Shown here: piece by piece, positions 33,104-43,950 of the stretch
Position numbering within the stretch: the first letter of the stretch is position 1
Layout: each line of letters starts with the position of its first letter
From: Craspedostauros australis
Taxonomy: Eukaryota; Bacillariophyta; Bacillariophyceae; Mastogloiales; Achnanthaceae
Length of the DNA stretch: 64,000 nucleotides
NCBI GenBank assembly: GCA_026770025.1
Contig: JAMXDE010000004.1
Span: forward strand, 1,302,001-1,366,000
Direction: 5' to 3'
Notes under the pieces: model-generated
Told to the model about the DNA's origin: nothing
What the model saw: the letters and a program-made list of their open reading frames with translations, nothing else
Database searches by the model: none
Translations under genes and position numbers: made by a program

Positions 33104-36100
33104 CTACAGCTTGCGAATCACCAACACCGTGTCACCGATCGTCACCTTGTCATTCAGGAACGCGCGGCTGGCCTTGCCCTCCCCAAGCAACACATTACGC
33201 ACAACCGTAGATCCTCCCTTTAGATCCAAAACCTTCACCGTTGTCAAGCGCTTCGTGGCATTCAGCTCCAGCCGGACATGGTTCTTCGCAACGCTCGCAT
33301 CTTTGTGCAGCCTCACCTTCACCTCCGAAGGCTGCTGTTGCTGTTGTTGCTGCTGCTCTTGCTGTGGTACCTGCGGTTGCGCTTGTTGTTGTGCTCTGGT
33401 TCGTGTGCTGGTCCTTGTGCAGATCTGCGTCTGGACGAGGGAATCCTTCACGGATCCATCAGCAGATGCAGAAGGCAGAAAAGAAGCATTGGAGCCGATG
33501 GTGAGGCTGATGATGCCACCCTTCTGGAGTGTGAAGGTCTCACCTTCGTGTGGACCGCTGATGACGTCCAGCTGCACTCCTTGACGCTGTGCCTGTTTCT
33601 GCTGCGGTCGGTCTGATGTTGATGGAACGGACGCTGGTGAAGCCTCTTCATCCATATCACCAGAAGTGTCGTTCTTCCTGTCGTCGCCCTTTGCGTTGAC
33701 CTTTGAATCATCGTGATCACCTTCGCTACCATCCACATCGATGATCTCCATATCAATATCATCTCCGTGGGCTTGCGACGATGGCCCTGACGGCACCTGT
33801 GATACCACCTGTGATGCCACCTGTCCACCTGATCTGTGTGCTTTGCCTGTGGACTTCAACGACTGTCTCGGTATCGACTTCGACAATGGCTTCACCTTGA
33901 ACGTCGTGCTGCCAATGCGGAACGATTGATTCAGGAACACACGGCCAGTCTTGCCGATCTTCTGACTTTCCACAAAGATGCCACTCGTCGAGCTGAGATC
34001 AGTGAGAGTGACAGAAATGAGCTTCTTGGTGATGTTGAGCTGCAGCCGCACATGAGAGTCATCGAGATGACTGCCATGCGCGATGTGGTATGTGTGGTTG
34101 GCATGACTGGTGTGATTGTTTGGAGCTGCGGCTGCAGGTGTAAGTGTCGTCGGCTTGGATCCAACGATGATGGTGTCGGACACTCCTTCGATGAGATGAA
34201 ACTGCTGTTGCTGTTGGTGGTGTTGCTGATGAAGGATGGGATCGTATGCGTACCCGTGGTCTACATGGACGGTGATGGTGACACCTGTACTTGTCTTGTT
34301 GCGTGTTGTGCTTGATCTGGGTTTGCGTTTCGTCATTGACGTGGCTTTGGCCGCGGTTGTGGTTGTGGCCTTGAGTTTGGAAGATGTCCGAGTGTCGATG
34401 GTGTTGCCAGCAGCAGGCTTGACGTTCTCTTCATCGAGGATGGGGTCCCATTCCATTGGATCATCGTACTGATCATCATCGCTGTCGCCGCCGTCGTTGT
34501 CATAATTGTCATCGTTGCTAGCATCACCGATGGTTTGACCCATCATGTGATCCATCGATCCTTCGGCGCAGGTCACGAACACGGTATCGTCCTGAGCATC
34601 ATGAGTATCTTGTGTATTGATGTGGATGTACTGCTGTGTCTCCTCGTCTATGTCCTCTTGTGCATCTTCGTATTGGTCAGCATGCGCATCTTGTTGGGAT
34701 GGTGGTGTCGGATGATCGTGGGCGGATGCATCGTCATCCACACCGATGACCTCCTGTGCATCTTCAAATGAATGCTCTTCATCGTCTTCATGATCATGAT
34801 CATCATCATCATCATCATCGCTGTCGTCGATGTTGATAGTATCGATGTATTGCTGATGCTGCTGTTGTTGCCTCTGCTGAAGCCTCTTCGATTGACGTAC
34901 CGGTTGTTGACGTCGTTGACTCTTGGTCGGTGATCCATCACGCTGCGCCAAGGATGAAGCAGGCGTAGCTGCAGCTGCTGCTACTTCTGACGCTTGCGAG
35001 GCTCGTGTTGCTCTTCTCTTGGTACCTGCTCGCTTGGCTGTAGCCGTGGCTGAAGCTGTGGCTGACTCTTCTGCCGGTGCTCTAACTGCTTTGCTCGATC
35101 TGGTTGCTCTGCTTGCCCTGGTTGCCCTGGTCGTTCTTGTTGCCATCGATTCCTTCGCTGTTGCAGATGGCTGCTTCGGCGTTGCCTTCTTTGACGACAA
35201 ACCATCGTCATTGGCACCACCAATAGCACCACCACTAGTACGAGTACTACCACCATCATCAACCACCACCACATCAAGATCGAGGAGCATCTCCACAAGG
35301 CCATCATAGTCAGGCTCCTGCTTGTACGAATACCCTCTGATCTCATCAAGGAACTTGCGGAACGTGTCGCCCACCTCAACCGGTCCAAGCATCTTGTAGA
35401 AGTCAGAATCGGGGTTGGTCACATGCGATTCCTTGATGTTGCCGATGTCTTCATCCGACTTTCCGTTGCTCCATGGCAACGTGAGGGACATGTCCCCACC
35501 AGACGACAGCTGCATGATGAGCTCTGCGATGATGTACGCGAGTGCTTCCAGATCGTCCCTGCGACTCGGTGTCTGTCCTTGATGGACGTTGAGCGATGCG
35601 TAGAGTGGCGTGCCTGCCTTGATTCCGTCAGCGGTCTCGTTCGGTCTGTGCGAAGCAGAGAAGGTGGCCCTTGGTTGGACGAGGGCGAGATCGAGGATGC
35701 GGATGCGTTGAGCGAGAGCTGCTGCTGCAGTTGCTTTTGTTGATTTGGTTGCTTTTGTTGATTTCGAAGACTTTGCAGACTTGGTTGATTTGATCTTTGG
35801 GAATGCTGGCGAGGTGGTGGATGGAGCCAACATGAAGTTGTCGGTCTTGACATCGATGACGATGTGTCTGCACTCGTGGATGGCTTGTATAGACTTGATC
35901 AGCTGTGCAGCAACTGGTCCGAATGGCACCACGCGGGAACCTCCGCTGTCACTCTTGGAGCTTCTGTTGCTCCTTGGGCTCTTTGAGCTCCTTGAGGTTC
36001 TGGTGGTGGCACTGTTGGATGGAGTGGCAAGCTCGAGGAGGAGCGGGACAATCATCTCGAGCGGGCTGTGCATCCGTTCCATCACCATGAATCGGAAGCC

Positions 36101-36759
36101 TACGTTTGTACGAATACGTATGTGCAGATGAACATGTGGATGAATGTATGGATGGATGTATGGATGGCATGAGAGAGAATTGGGATTGGTGAGATTCGTG
36201 AGATTGGTGCGATGATGAGATGGCATGACGGCATCATGGTATGATGGAGGATCCAACAATGTCAGCAAACGAAGCAGACGCCGCTGATCGAACATTTCCA
36301 TCACACTCATCACACTCATCACTTTCAGCACATTCAACAATATGCCTGCCTTACGTGCTCACCTGAGATGTTACCGAATGCCTGTGGCCCCTTGCTGGGT
36401 GGCAAACGAGGAACGAAGGTGCCCTGCAGAGTCTGGAACTGATTGTGATACATGTTGTGCTCGTAGTAGAGCCGAGATGCGTTGACCTCAGCAGGCGAGT
36501 TGCGCTTCTTGGTGGTCTTGGTGGGGAGCGGTGCGATCTTGATGGCAAAGTCGTTTGAGGTGAAGGCCGACGATGGCTTGAGTGACAGAAGCTCATGCAC
36601 GGTGCCGCACGCACCAGCACCGAGCATCTTCCCGATTCTCCATTGTGGAGTGGTTCCCTTGTAGAGCTGGAGACCTTCCGCACCAGAAGATGGTGTGGAC
36701 TTCGTTGCAGCCTTCGACGTGGACTTGGATGCCGATCCACGTGGCCGAGTTGGAGGCAT
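33104..36759 (-). CDS. CK1/VRK-type protein kinase with two FHA-like domains, right copy
   Basis: Two exons, 36759-36363 and 36099-33104, give about 1,130 residues. The phase-1 intron (36100-36362, GTGAGC..GTAG) matches the left copy. Exon 1 has the same length as on the left (397 bases). The kinase landmarks are conserved: GAGACGTV, AIK, VIDVKTDN, DLA, SRRDDLEAL, and both FHA-like modules are complete. Relative to the left copy it lacks 36 residues in total, all in simple-sequence tracts of the linker: polyGln, Ala/Thr/Pro, Asp/Glu, and a Gln run before the second FHA. It also has scattered substitutions. Both copies have open frames, so both may be expressed. They point towards each other, tail to tail, around the Patched-like gene. 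Confidence 0.85.
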
Positions 36760-37215
36760 GTTTGTGTTTGTCGCAGAGGAGGTTGCCTGTGACGGTCGCA
36801 GGCTGATGACTGATGGCTGATGGCTGCTGGGTGGTATCCGATGCCTGCTACTCCTATCGATGTCTACAGTATTGGTGCAACCAACGATCCACGATGCGCG
36901 ATGCTCGATGGTGGCGTGAGATGTGGGATGTGAGATGGAGGAGGATGGAAGATGAAGACTGGAACAATGAGATGTCGAGATGTTGAGATGTTGGGACGTT
37001 GTGGCGTTGGGCTTTCCTTGTTTCTCTCTTGTGTTGTCTGTTGTTCTGTTGTGGTGAGATTTGCGCTGTTGCGTTAGCGCGTCTCCTTTGTGTGTGGTTG
37101 GTTGTATGGGAATTGAAATAACGGTTATGTGGGACAGATTCAAATTGTTGTGTCGGTTTGATTCACGAGCGATGATCGACTTCAATGGTGACGTCAATCG
37201 TGAGTGTGAGATCTT

Positions 37216-37617
37216 TGCCCAATCGCAACGAAGAGGTGTCGGCGTCAGTTGTGCTCCTTGAACATGATGACCATGGCAATCACAACACACCCTCTTTGAG
37301 GCAACAACACTTCCCTTGGACCAACCGGATTGAACAACAGCAACTCCCATTGCAACACCGGCAACACCAGCACTGCCATTTGATTGCTCCTTCCCGCTGT
37401 GATCGTGGTGTCAATTCTTCATCTTCACCTGCATCCGCTTCCTTCGATTCATTGAATCCCAGCTGTCCGTTGAGGCTCAAGCAGAGCGAAAGGCAATCAC
37501 ATTCGCAAGGGCCGACTTGAAGGCACGGCAGAGTCCACCACAGTAGCAGCAGCGGCGTCAAGGTCTACCTCATCTCATCTCAACGCAATCAGCTGTATCG
37601 CAGTTGAACAAGCGAGC
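37216..37617. other. Intergenic between right arm and right ferredoxin gene
   Basis: No gene is supported. It holds AACACCAGCAA-type simple sequence at about 37330-37375 and the presumed promoter of the ferredoxin gene starting at 37618. Confidence 0.5.
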
Positions 37618-38715
37618 ATGCGATCCTTTTGCGTACTTTTCCTGTGCGCCACCCAGTGGGGCGCTCCACGCAACAGCAATAATGGCAGCAGAAGCAGCAG
37701 CTTGGTTGCGGAAGCAATGTCGACACCGTTCGGTCAAACGACAAAGAACGTTGCGACGCAAGTGCTTCAAGGTGCTGGACAGGCCACGGTCGATCTGAAC
37801 CAGTACAATCTGCCATCCATAGAAGACATTCAGAACGAATGGACGGCATCGGTGGTGCAAAAGGCCACGGAACAAGAAGGCAAGATCTATCTGCAAGCCA
37901 AGAACGATCGCGAGCTGTTCGCCGATGTTGTGAGGGTCGTGTTCCCGCGATTGCCGACCGGTGGTCTCGGATTGGAGCTGTTCGAATTGGCCGGTGGTCG
38001 CGACGATGGGGTCGGCATCACCTTGGTGAACGGCTTGGTCGACGGCGGTTCGGCGGCAGCGGCAGGCGATATCGATATAGTGCCGGGCGATTCGCTGGTG
38101 CAGGTGGCGTTGATCCGCATGTCCGCCGCGCAGCAGGCTGCGGCTTTGGCACCGCCATCCGACGAAGATGATGAAGCAGAAGCGCAGACGGCGAACGGAA
38201 TGCTCGCTGAGAGCGCCGACGTGACGACGGTGAATCTGGAGTGCCTGTCGTACGATGCCACCGTCGAAGCATTATCTGAGCTCCCACCGCCACTCAAGGC
38301 ATCCAGCCCTATGACGGAGCTATTCGAAGTGACGTTGAAACGAATCCGCCGCAAGCCCAAGGTGACCGTTAATCTGCAATACCCACCCAGCGAGAAAATC
38401 CCTGACGAAACCATCACAATGTACGCAGGCGAGAATCTGCGACAGGGTATGCTAATCCGTGGCGTAAAGCTCAACGATCCATTGGCGAAGCGATTCGATA
38501 CGAAGAATGGCGGAAACTGCGGAGCTGGTGGACTGTGTCGCACGTGCGCGGTCTCTGTGTCATCCGGAAGCGATCTGTTGAATCCGCAACGTCTAGCGGA
38601 GCAGCAGATGTTGGCAGATACGCCGCGCTGGCGCTTGGCATGCAAATCGATCGTCGGCTTTGGCATGAAGGAGGGCGAGATGACGGTGCGTGTCAGCCCC
38701 AATCAGTGGGATTAG
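37618..38715 (+). CDS. PDZ-like + [2Fe-2S] ferredoxin-domain protein, right paralogue
   Basis: A single exon encodes 365 residues. It is collinear with the left paralogue: hydrophobic leader (FCVLFLC), MSTPFGQTT, PDZ-like GLGLELFELAGG..GGSAAAAGDID..PGD, then the cluster motif NCGAGGLCRTC with a fourth Cys in RLACKS, ending SPNQWD. It differs by an insertion of about 30 residues rich in Ala, Asp and Glu (near residues 165-197) between the PDZ-like and ferredoxin regions, which accounts for its greater length. All four cluster cysteines are present in both. Retention of function in both suggests sub-specialisation rather than decay. Confidence 0.85.
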   Translation: MRSFCVLFLCATQWGAPRNSNNGSRSSSLVAEAMSTPFGQTTKNVATQVLQGAGQATVDLNQYNLPSIEDIQNEWTASVVQKATEQEGKIYLQAKNDRELFADVVRVVFPRLPTGGLGLELFELAGGRDDGVGITLVNGLVDGGSAAAAGDIDIVPGDSLVQVALIRMSAAQQAAALAPPSDEDDEAEAQTANGMLAESADVTTVNLECLSYDATVEALSELPPPLKASSPMTELFEVTLKRIRRKPKVTVNLQYPPSEKIPDETITMYAGENLRQGMLIRGVKLNDPLAKRFDTKNGGNCGAGGLCRTCAVSVSSGSDLLNPQRLAEQQMLADTPRWRLACKSIVGFGMKEGEMTVRVSPNQWD

Positions 38716-39151
38716 CATGGTAGTCGCCTTCTGTGCTTGCAATGCGCTTTCCTCTACTCGACTATTTTCTTTTTCTTTTCCGGTTAGCCATCTCGTCACA
38801 CTTTAGCAAACTTTCCCGTCGTAACAAAGTAGACGACGGATGCTCTCTCTCTCTACTCGCTCTGTACCGTTCTTGACTTACTATAACTGGTGGTGTCATC
38901 TACACTCTAGCATGCATAGCCTGTCTTCCTTCAGATGACTTGGAACAATTTCGTTCCCTTTCCTCCACGAACGAAACGACCAACACGAAAAGCCGAGTGG
39001 CCAATCAACCAAAACACATCCGCAGATACTCTCAGCAGGATTTCACCACACACGCCGCAACTCGCCCATCCACCACATTCGTGCGACGATACATAGCTCG
39101 TACTTGTGGAACTGTGCGCACCAAAGACACTCAACTCAATACCATACCGAC
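38716..39151. other. Intergenic with CT microsatellite
   Basis: A short CT run lies near 38842-38855. The rest is presumed 3' UTR of the ferredoxin gene and promoter of the membrane hydrolase-like gene. No gene is supported. Confidence 0.5.
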
Positions 39152-42100
39152 ATGCCGCTGGGATTCTACTCCCAAGTTGCTGCCAACACAAGCAGCGACG
39201 ACGATGACGACGACGACATCGAAGAAGAGGAGGAAGATTACGCCGAATCCTTCGACGACGAACTTGGCTCCATCGATGGCGAAAGCGGCGAGCCGGGCCT
39301 GGACGATGATGCCCCCAACGAGGTGGAACTGACCGACTACCCGCAACATGACCGACGGGGGTCGTCACGATTCCGCGACGACAATTCGTTGGACGACGAA
39401 GACGAGACGAACATCTCGCAAGGGCAGATCCGCATCCCTCGGCTCGTGGAGGACATGATGTTGCAGGATTCCTTCTTCCGATGGGAGGAACCTTGGTTGC
39501 TCTCCGTCGTCACATCGATCCTCTTGGTCATCCCGGCACTGACCATCAACATCATCACGGTGGTGTTTGATTGGACTGGTGGGAGGTGGTGGGCCGGATT
39601 CATCTTCCTCTTGCACCTGGTCGTCGTCATCGCCAATGCTCGCAACCTGGTGCGTGCCAATCAGGACTCCACGACGAAGACGGCGACCAACAGGCGCATG
39701 GAGGAAGACGGAGAACGCCAGCTCAGGAGTTGCTTTTGCTGCTGCTCTGGCCAAGGCCGGATATTTTCATCGCTGGCGTCACTGCTCGATATCATATTAC
39801 TTGGCATCGTCTATCCTTCCATAATGAAGGGCGTCATCGGCGCTCTATTCACCGATATCGACGACACCATCGTCGAAGAATGGCATTCGATGGTTGTTCG
39901 AATTCGAGTGGCGATTTGGATTGGATACCTTGCGGTGGCGTCGCGATGTGTCGTCGGCGGCATGACGCTGTTTGTGAGATACCTCAAATGGAAGTACCCG
40001 CATCACTATCGCAACTGGCGTCCGACATTCCAAACTTTCCCAATCAACTGCTCCGATGTCTCATCCATCACATCGCCGTCACTGCTCTCGCTGAGCCAAA
40101 CGACGCGTCCGTCCGCACTCACGGCCATGGAGGGACTAGTGAGCACCGTCCCTGAGGAATGGTTGGAACGGAGAGCTCGGGTGGCGAAGTGTTTGCTGTA
40201 CGGCATGCTCGTCGCCATTTTGGTGTACATCTGGAGTCTGCTCTCTGCCGTCTCGCACTTTGGGCCATGGCCGATTCACTTGGGGGGCTTTTTCCGAATT
40301 CAACCAACATTGGACCACTGCGATGCCATGGATGAAACGGAATGCATGCTTCCATTCCCATCGTTTCATCACATGAAGACTGATTCAGAATCAGAAACAG
40401 GCTGGAGGGTCAACTTGCGCAAAAATGTCCTGCCTCCTTTGCGCGGAGGGTGGAAGATGCACGTCGATTTCCTGAACGAGCTCGACGGCTTTTCGACGAT
40501 GGGGCCGTTGATGTTTTACATGGACGGAATGAAGGAAGCGCACGTGGCCAGGAAGGAGAGCAACGCCACGCTGGAGTTCCCCAATGCTGATGACATCGAG
40601 AAATCCATCACGGAGGAATCGGTCACGTTGCTTCTCGACGTGGAATCGCAGCAGCTTGTACCGCACATTGCTGACATGGATTACCTCGATCCTGACCGAC
40701 CTATCGTGCAGGTGTTTCCGGCAGCACCTCTCAAGCACGCAGCACACTATGCTCTGTTCGTTGTGCATGCCACCGACAAGGACAACAAGCGCCTGCCGCA
40801 AACATCTGGCATGAAAGAACTGCTCGCAGACAGCAGCGGGCTCGCGGGCAAGCGCTTTCGCAGCAAATTGAGGCCAGCCCTCGAAGCAGCGGCACCGTGG
40901 GTTGACATGAAAACAGACCCGAAGGTTATCCAATTGACATTTGACTTTACAACTATCAGCGCAGAATCGCAGCTGGGCATGGTCCGGGCTGTGAGAGATC
41001 AAACCATGAAAGAGATCGGGAGCTACAAATGGGAGTGGGCAGACAACGTGAAGGTGGTGAAGGTCGTTGACAATCCGAGCGTTTGCAGCACGCCAAATGC
41101 TGGAACTGTCGCGGCCCGCACGATCCATGGGGAGCTCAACGTACCATGGTTCCTTGAGCATCCTCACAGCAGATCAGCTCATCTGCTTAGCAAGAGGGAC
41201 ATCGTCGATCGCTCGTGGTCATCTCGAAAGGTTGGGAAAGCCAAGTTCATCACAGTCGTGCCATGCTCGGTGAGAGAGGCGGCGCTGAGGCCATCCGAAG
41301 GAACGCCCCTGAGGGCAATCATGGAATTCGGCCACGGACTCTTCTACAACCGCGCTGAGGCCACGAACGACTTCTTGGTGAGGTAAGTTGTTCGGTGCTC
41401 GGTGATGCGCTCTGCGATGATGTCTCGTCCGAGTATTTGAGCGTGGTGTCAGCTGGTGCTACGTCTTGTTTGCTGATTGTTGTTTGCTGGGTTGGCACGG
41501 CTGCAATTCGTATGTATTGAGCACACCTGCAACGTACGAAGACTTACTTGTCTGGATCACTCTCGCTGCTCTTCTCTGTTCATGCTCCTCGCCTCACTTG
41601 AATGTACTGACAGCATGGCGAATGAAAACGGATACGTCGTGACGGCGATGGATTGGAGAGGCATGTCGAGCTTTGACTTGCCGATTGTCATCAAGACGCT
41701 CATTGGAAAGCCCAGAGTGTTCCAAGCGGTCCGAGACAATCTCATCCAGGGATATGCCAACAAGTTTGCCCTTCAGCACTTCATGCGAAATGGTCTGCTA
41801 TCCATCGACGAGATGAAGTTTGACGGCAACATGATTCCAACCTTCGAAGGCAGGGAGCCGAGCTACGTCTTTTACGGGATCTCGCAGGGTGGGATCCTTG
41901 GGGCCGGTACGTGCAACAGAGAGATCAAAGTGCTTGTTGTATAATCTTCACTGGTGGGTGCGTGCCTTGATCAGCATGCAGCATTCAGGCATATCGCTGT
42001 TTGCAGTTGGCAGTTGGCTGTTGGCATGGATACCTGGATGCACTTGCCGCAACTACCGCGCCGAGTCAAAGTCACTATTGCTATCGTCATTACTGTCGCC

Positions 42101-42882
42101 ATTGCCATCACGATTGCTAGCATCTCCATCACGACTGCTTGCATGCTAGTACGAGCATGTGCAACCCTTCATACCACTACGACATACGAGCACCTACGAG
42201 TACTAACAGATGCATTGCTTGGATTGTTCAAACACCATCTTGTTCTCTCTTTGCAAACCTCCACTCCCACTCGGGTACAGGATATACTGCGCTCTCTGGT
42301 CCCACCAAGCTCATTGATCGCAGCGTACTCGGTGTGCCTGGAACCCCATTTGCCTTGATCATGACGAGATCGCTGGACTTCGCTGACTACGACACCTTGA
42401 TGTTGCTGAACAGCTACAACAATCGCCATGTTCGTTTGCTGCTTGGTCTTGTCCAGATGGCCTGGGACTCGGTCGAGGGTGCAGGCACATTGGCACGACC
42501 GCAAACCGAAGCGTTTCCGAGGGTTCTAATGCAAGCAGGACTCGGAGATGTCGAAGTGCCAACCATAGCAGCCGAGGCTCTGGCGAGAGGATTTGATGCG
42601 AGAACGCTCCCCAACAACCCACGCAAGTTGTTCGGTATTCCTGAAGGCAAGCCTGCGAACAAAACCTACGATGGACCTCACGTGACACTGACCGAAATGC
42701 TGTATGAGACGCAGTACGATTCTCTTCCCATCGACGACGAAGCGCGGACGAGCAACTACGTACATCTTTGCCTCAAGATGGATTCACGGATGCAAAGGCA
42801 AGTCGCGCAATTCATCAGTACTGGTCAGATAGTGAATCCATGCGAGCAAGATCAATGCCGACGCGACACGGTCCGCTGTTAG
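39152..42882 (+). CDS. Multi-span membrane protein with C-terminal alpha/beta-hydrolase-like module
   Basis: Three exons, 39152-41382, 41614-41906 and 42281-42882, give about 1,041 residues. The introns are 41383-41613 (GTAAGT..CAG) and 41907-42280 (GTACGT..CAG), and all junction phases agree. The N-terminal ~110 residues are strongly acidic. Hydrophobic segments follow: SVVTSILLVIPALTINIITVV, WWAGFIFLLHLVVVIANA, a span near LDIILLGIVYP, one near VAIWIGYLAVASR and one near LLYGMLVAILVYIWS. The C-terminal third looks like an alpha/beta hydrolase: an oxyanion-like FGHGLFYNRAEA, GYVVTAMDWRGMS, and the nucleophile elbow G-I-S-Q-G (S834). I do not recognise a named family, and substrate and membrane are unknown. 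Lipase or esterase activity is an inference from the elbow. A GA run begins within the stop codon itself. Confidence 0.78.
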
Positions 42883-43950
42883 AGAGAGAGAGAAGTGATG
42901 GGATGGGATGGGATGGCGCCTTCATCAACACCAGCGTGCAGATGATACTCTCGGCGCTATTGGAAACGTCGCCCGCACGCTTCCTCTCTCCTACTTCCTA
43001 CGTGCTCGTGCGTGCGCCTGCATACAAAGAACACGGGTCCTTTCTGGATGGGGAGGCCTCCTTTGATTGCTCCCTGCGTGTCTCCGCCGCATGCCATTAA
43101 CACATCACAAATAGAAGAACTCGCACGAGTTGGTACTGCCACAAACCAAGCCTGGACACTTGAAGATCGAAGCGGGGAGCACGGTGTGCAGAACTGTCGG
43201 TATTGTTTCACATCGAAAAGGGCGGCCCTAATACCAGTATCAGTAGAACAACGTTTTCAGTAGTACGTGGGTTGGCACGCCTAGGGGACTTATGAAGACC
43301 GTGCATCTTGGGTGTTCTACTGCTTTCGTTGGGTTTCCTTCTTACCTGGCGATGTTGAAGTCGAACCGCAACGGTCTCCACGAGATGGTGTGGGCTTTGG
43401 TTTTCGCTACCACGGCAATTCTCATCAATCGTGTCAAATCGACACGAACAGCAAGGAGTGGTAGCTCACCACTGCGCCGGACCATGCACCACTTCCAACA
43501 GAAAGTCGGCTTCTCCAGAGGAATGACGCCTGTGAGATCCGATACGAGCTACCCGATTCAAGTAGCAACAAGACGTGTCGGGAACCAAACGACTTGAGCA
43601 AGAAGCGCCACCGAGGCCGTAGTACCTTGCGAATGATATTCGTTGGTTGAACACTGGTAGGTTGCCGCGAGATCTTGGTATTCTATGCACAAGTGTGTCT
43701 GGTGCGACATCTGTCCAGATGCGACGACGTCCAAGTCCTGCTTATCCTGTGGCGTTCACCTTTGCACGTACATTCCTTGGGCAGACCTGTTCGCTAGGCC
43801 AGTGCAACGGGCCTCCTTGACGTCGTGCTGCCGTCATCTTCTCCTTGTTTAAGGCGGCGGTACCTCGGTGTATTGGTGTTGCAGTCGACATCGGTGTTCT
43901 GGCCGACATCTGTGACCTAGTCAGGCGTCAGCGAGTTCTGCAAACAATCC
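42883..43950. other. Intergenic, no supported gene
   Basis: An AG run at 42881-42893 and a GGGAT pentamer run at 42899-42915 follow the hydrolase-like gene. Frames here are short and arbitrary. The right part should hold the promoter of the DUF6824-like gene. Confidence 0.5.

Larger units (their letters stand above)
31750..37215. repeat. Right arm of large inverted duplication
   Basis: This is the inverted counterpart of 22502-28077, about 110 bases shorter. It carries a truncated 3' end of the Patched-like gene, an identical tRNA-Thr and a second complete kinase gene. The inner edge (31750) has unrelated sequence (TGATTTCGCT) before the shared GTCATCCCACT, which marks a clean breakpoint. 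Confidence 0.93.

Noticed and set aside
36334-37350. Upstream extension of the right kinase frame to 338 codons
   Set aside because: The extra part matches the 5' flank of the left copy, where the frame is not kept. The shared ATG at 36759 is the better start.
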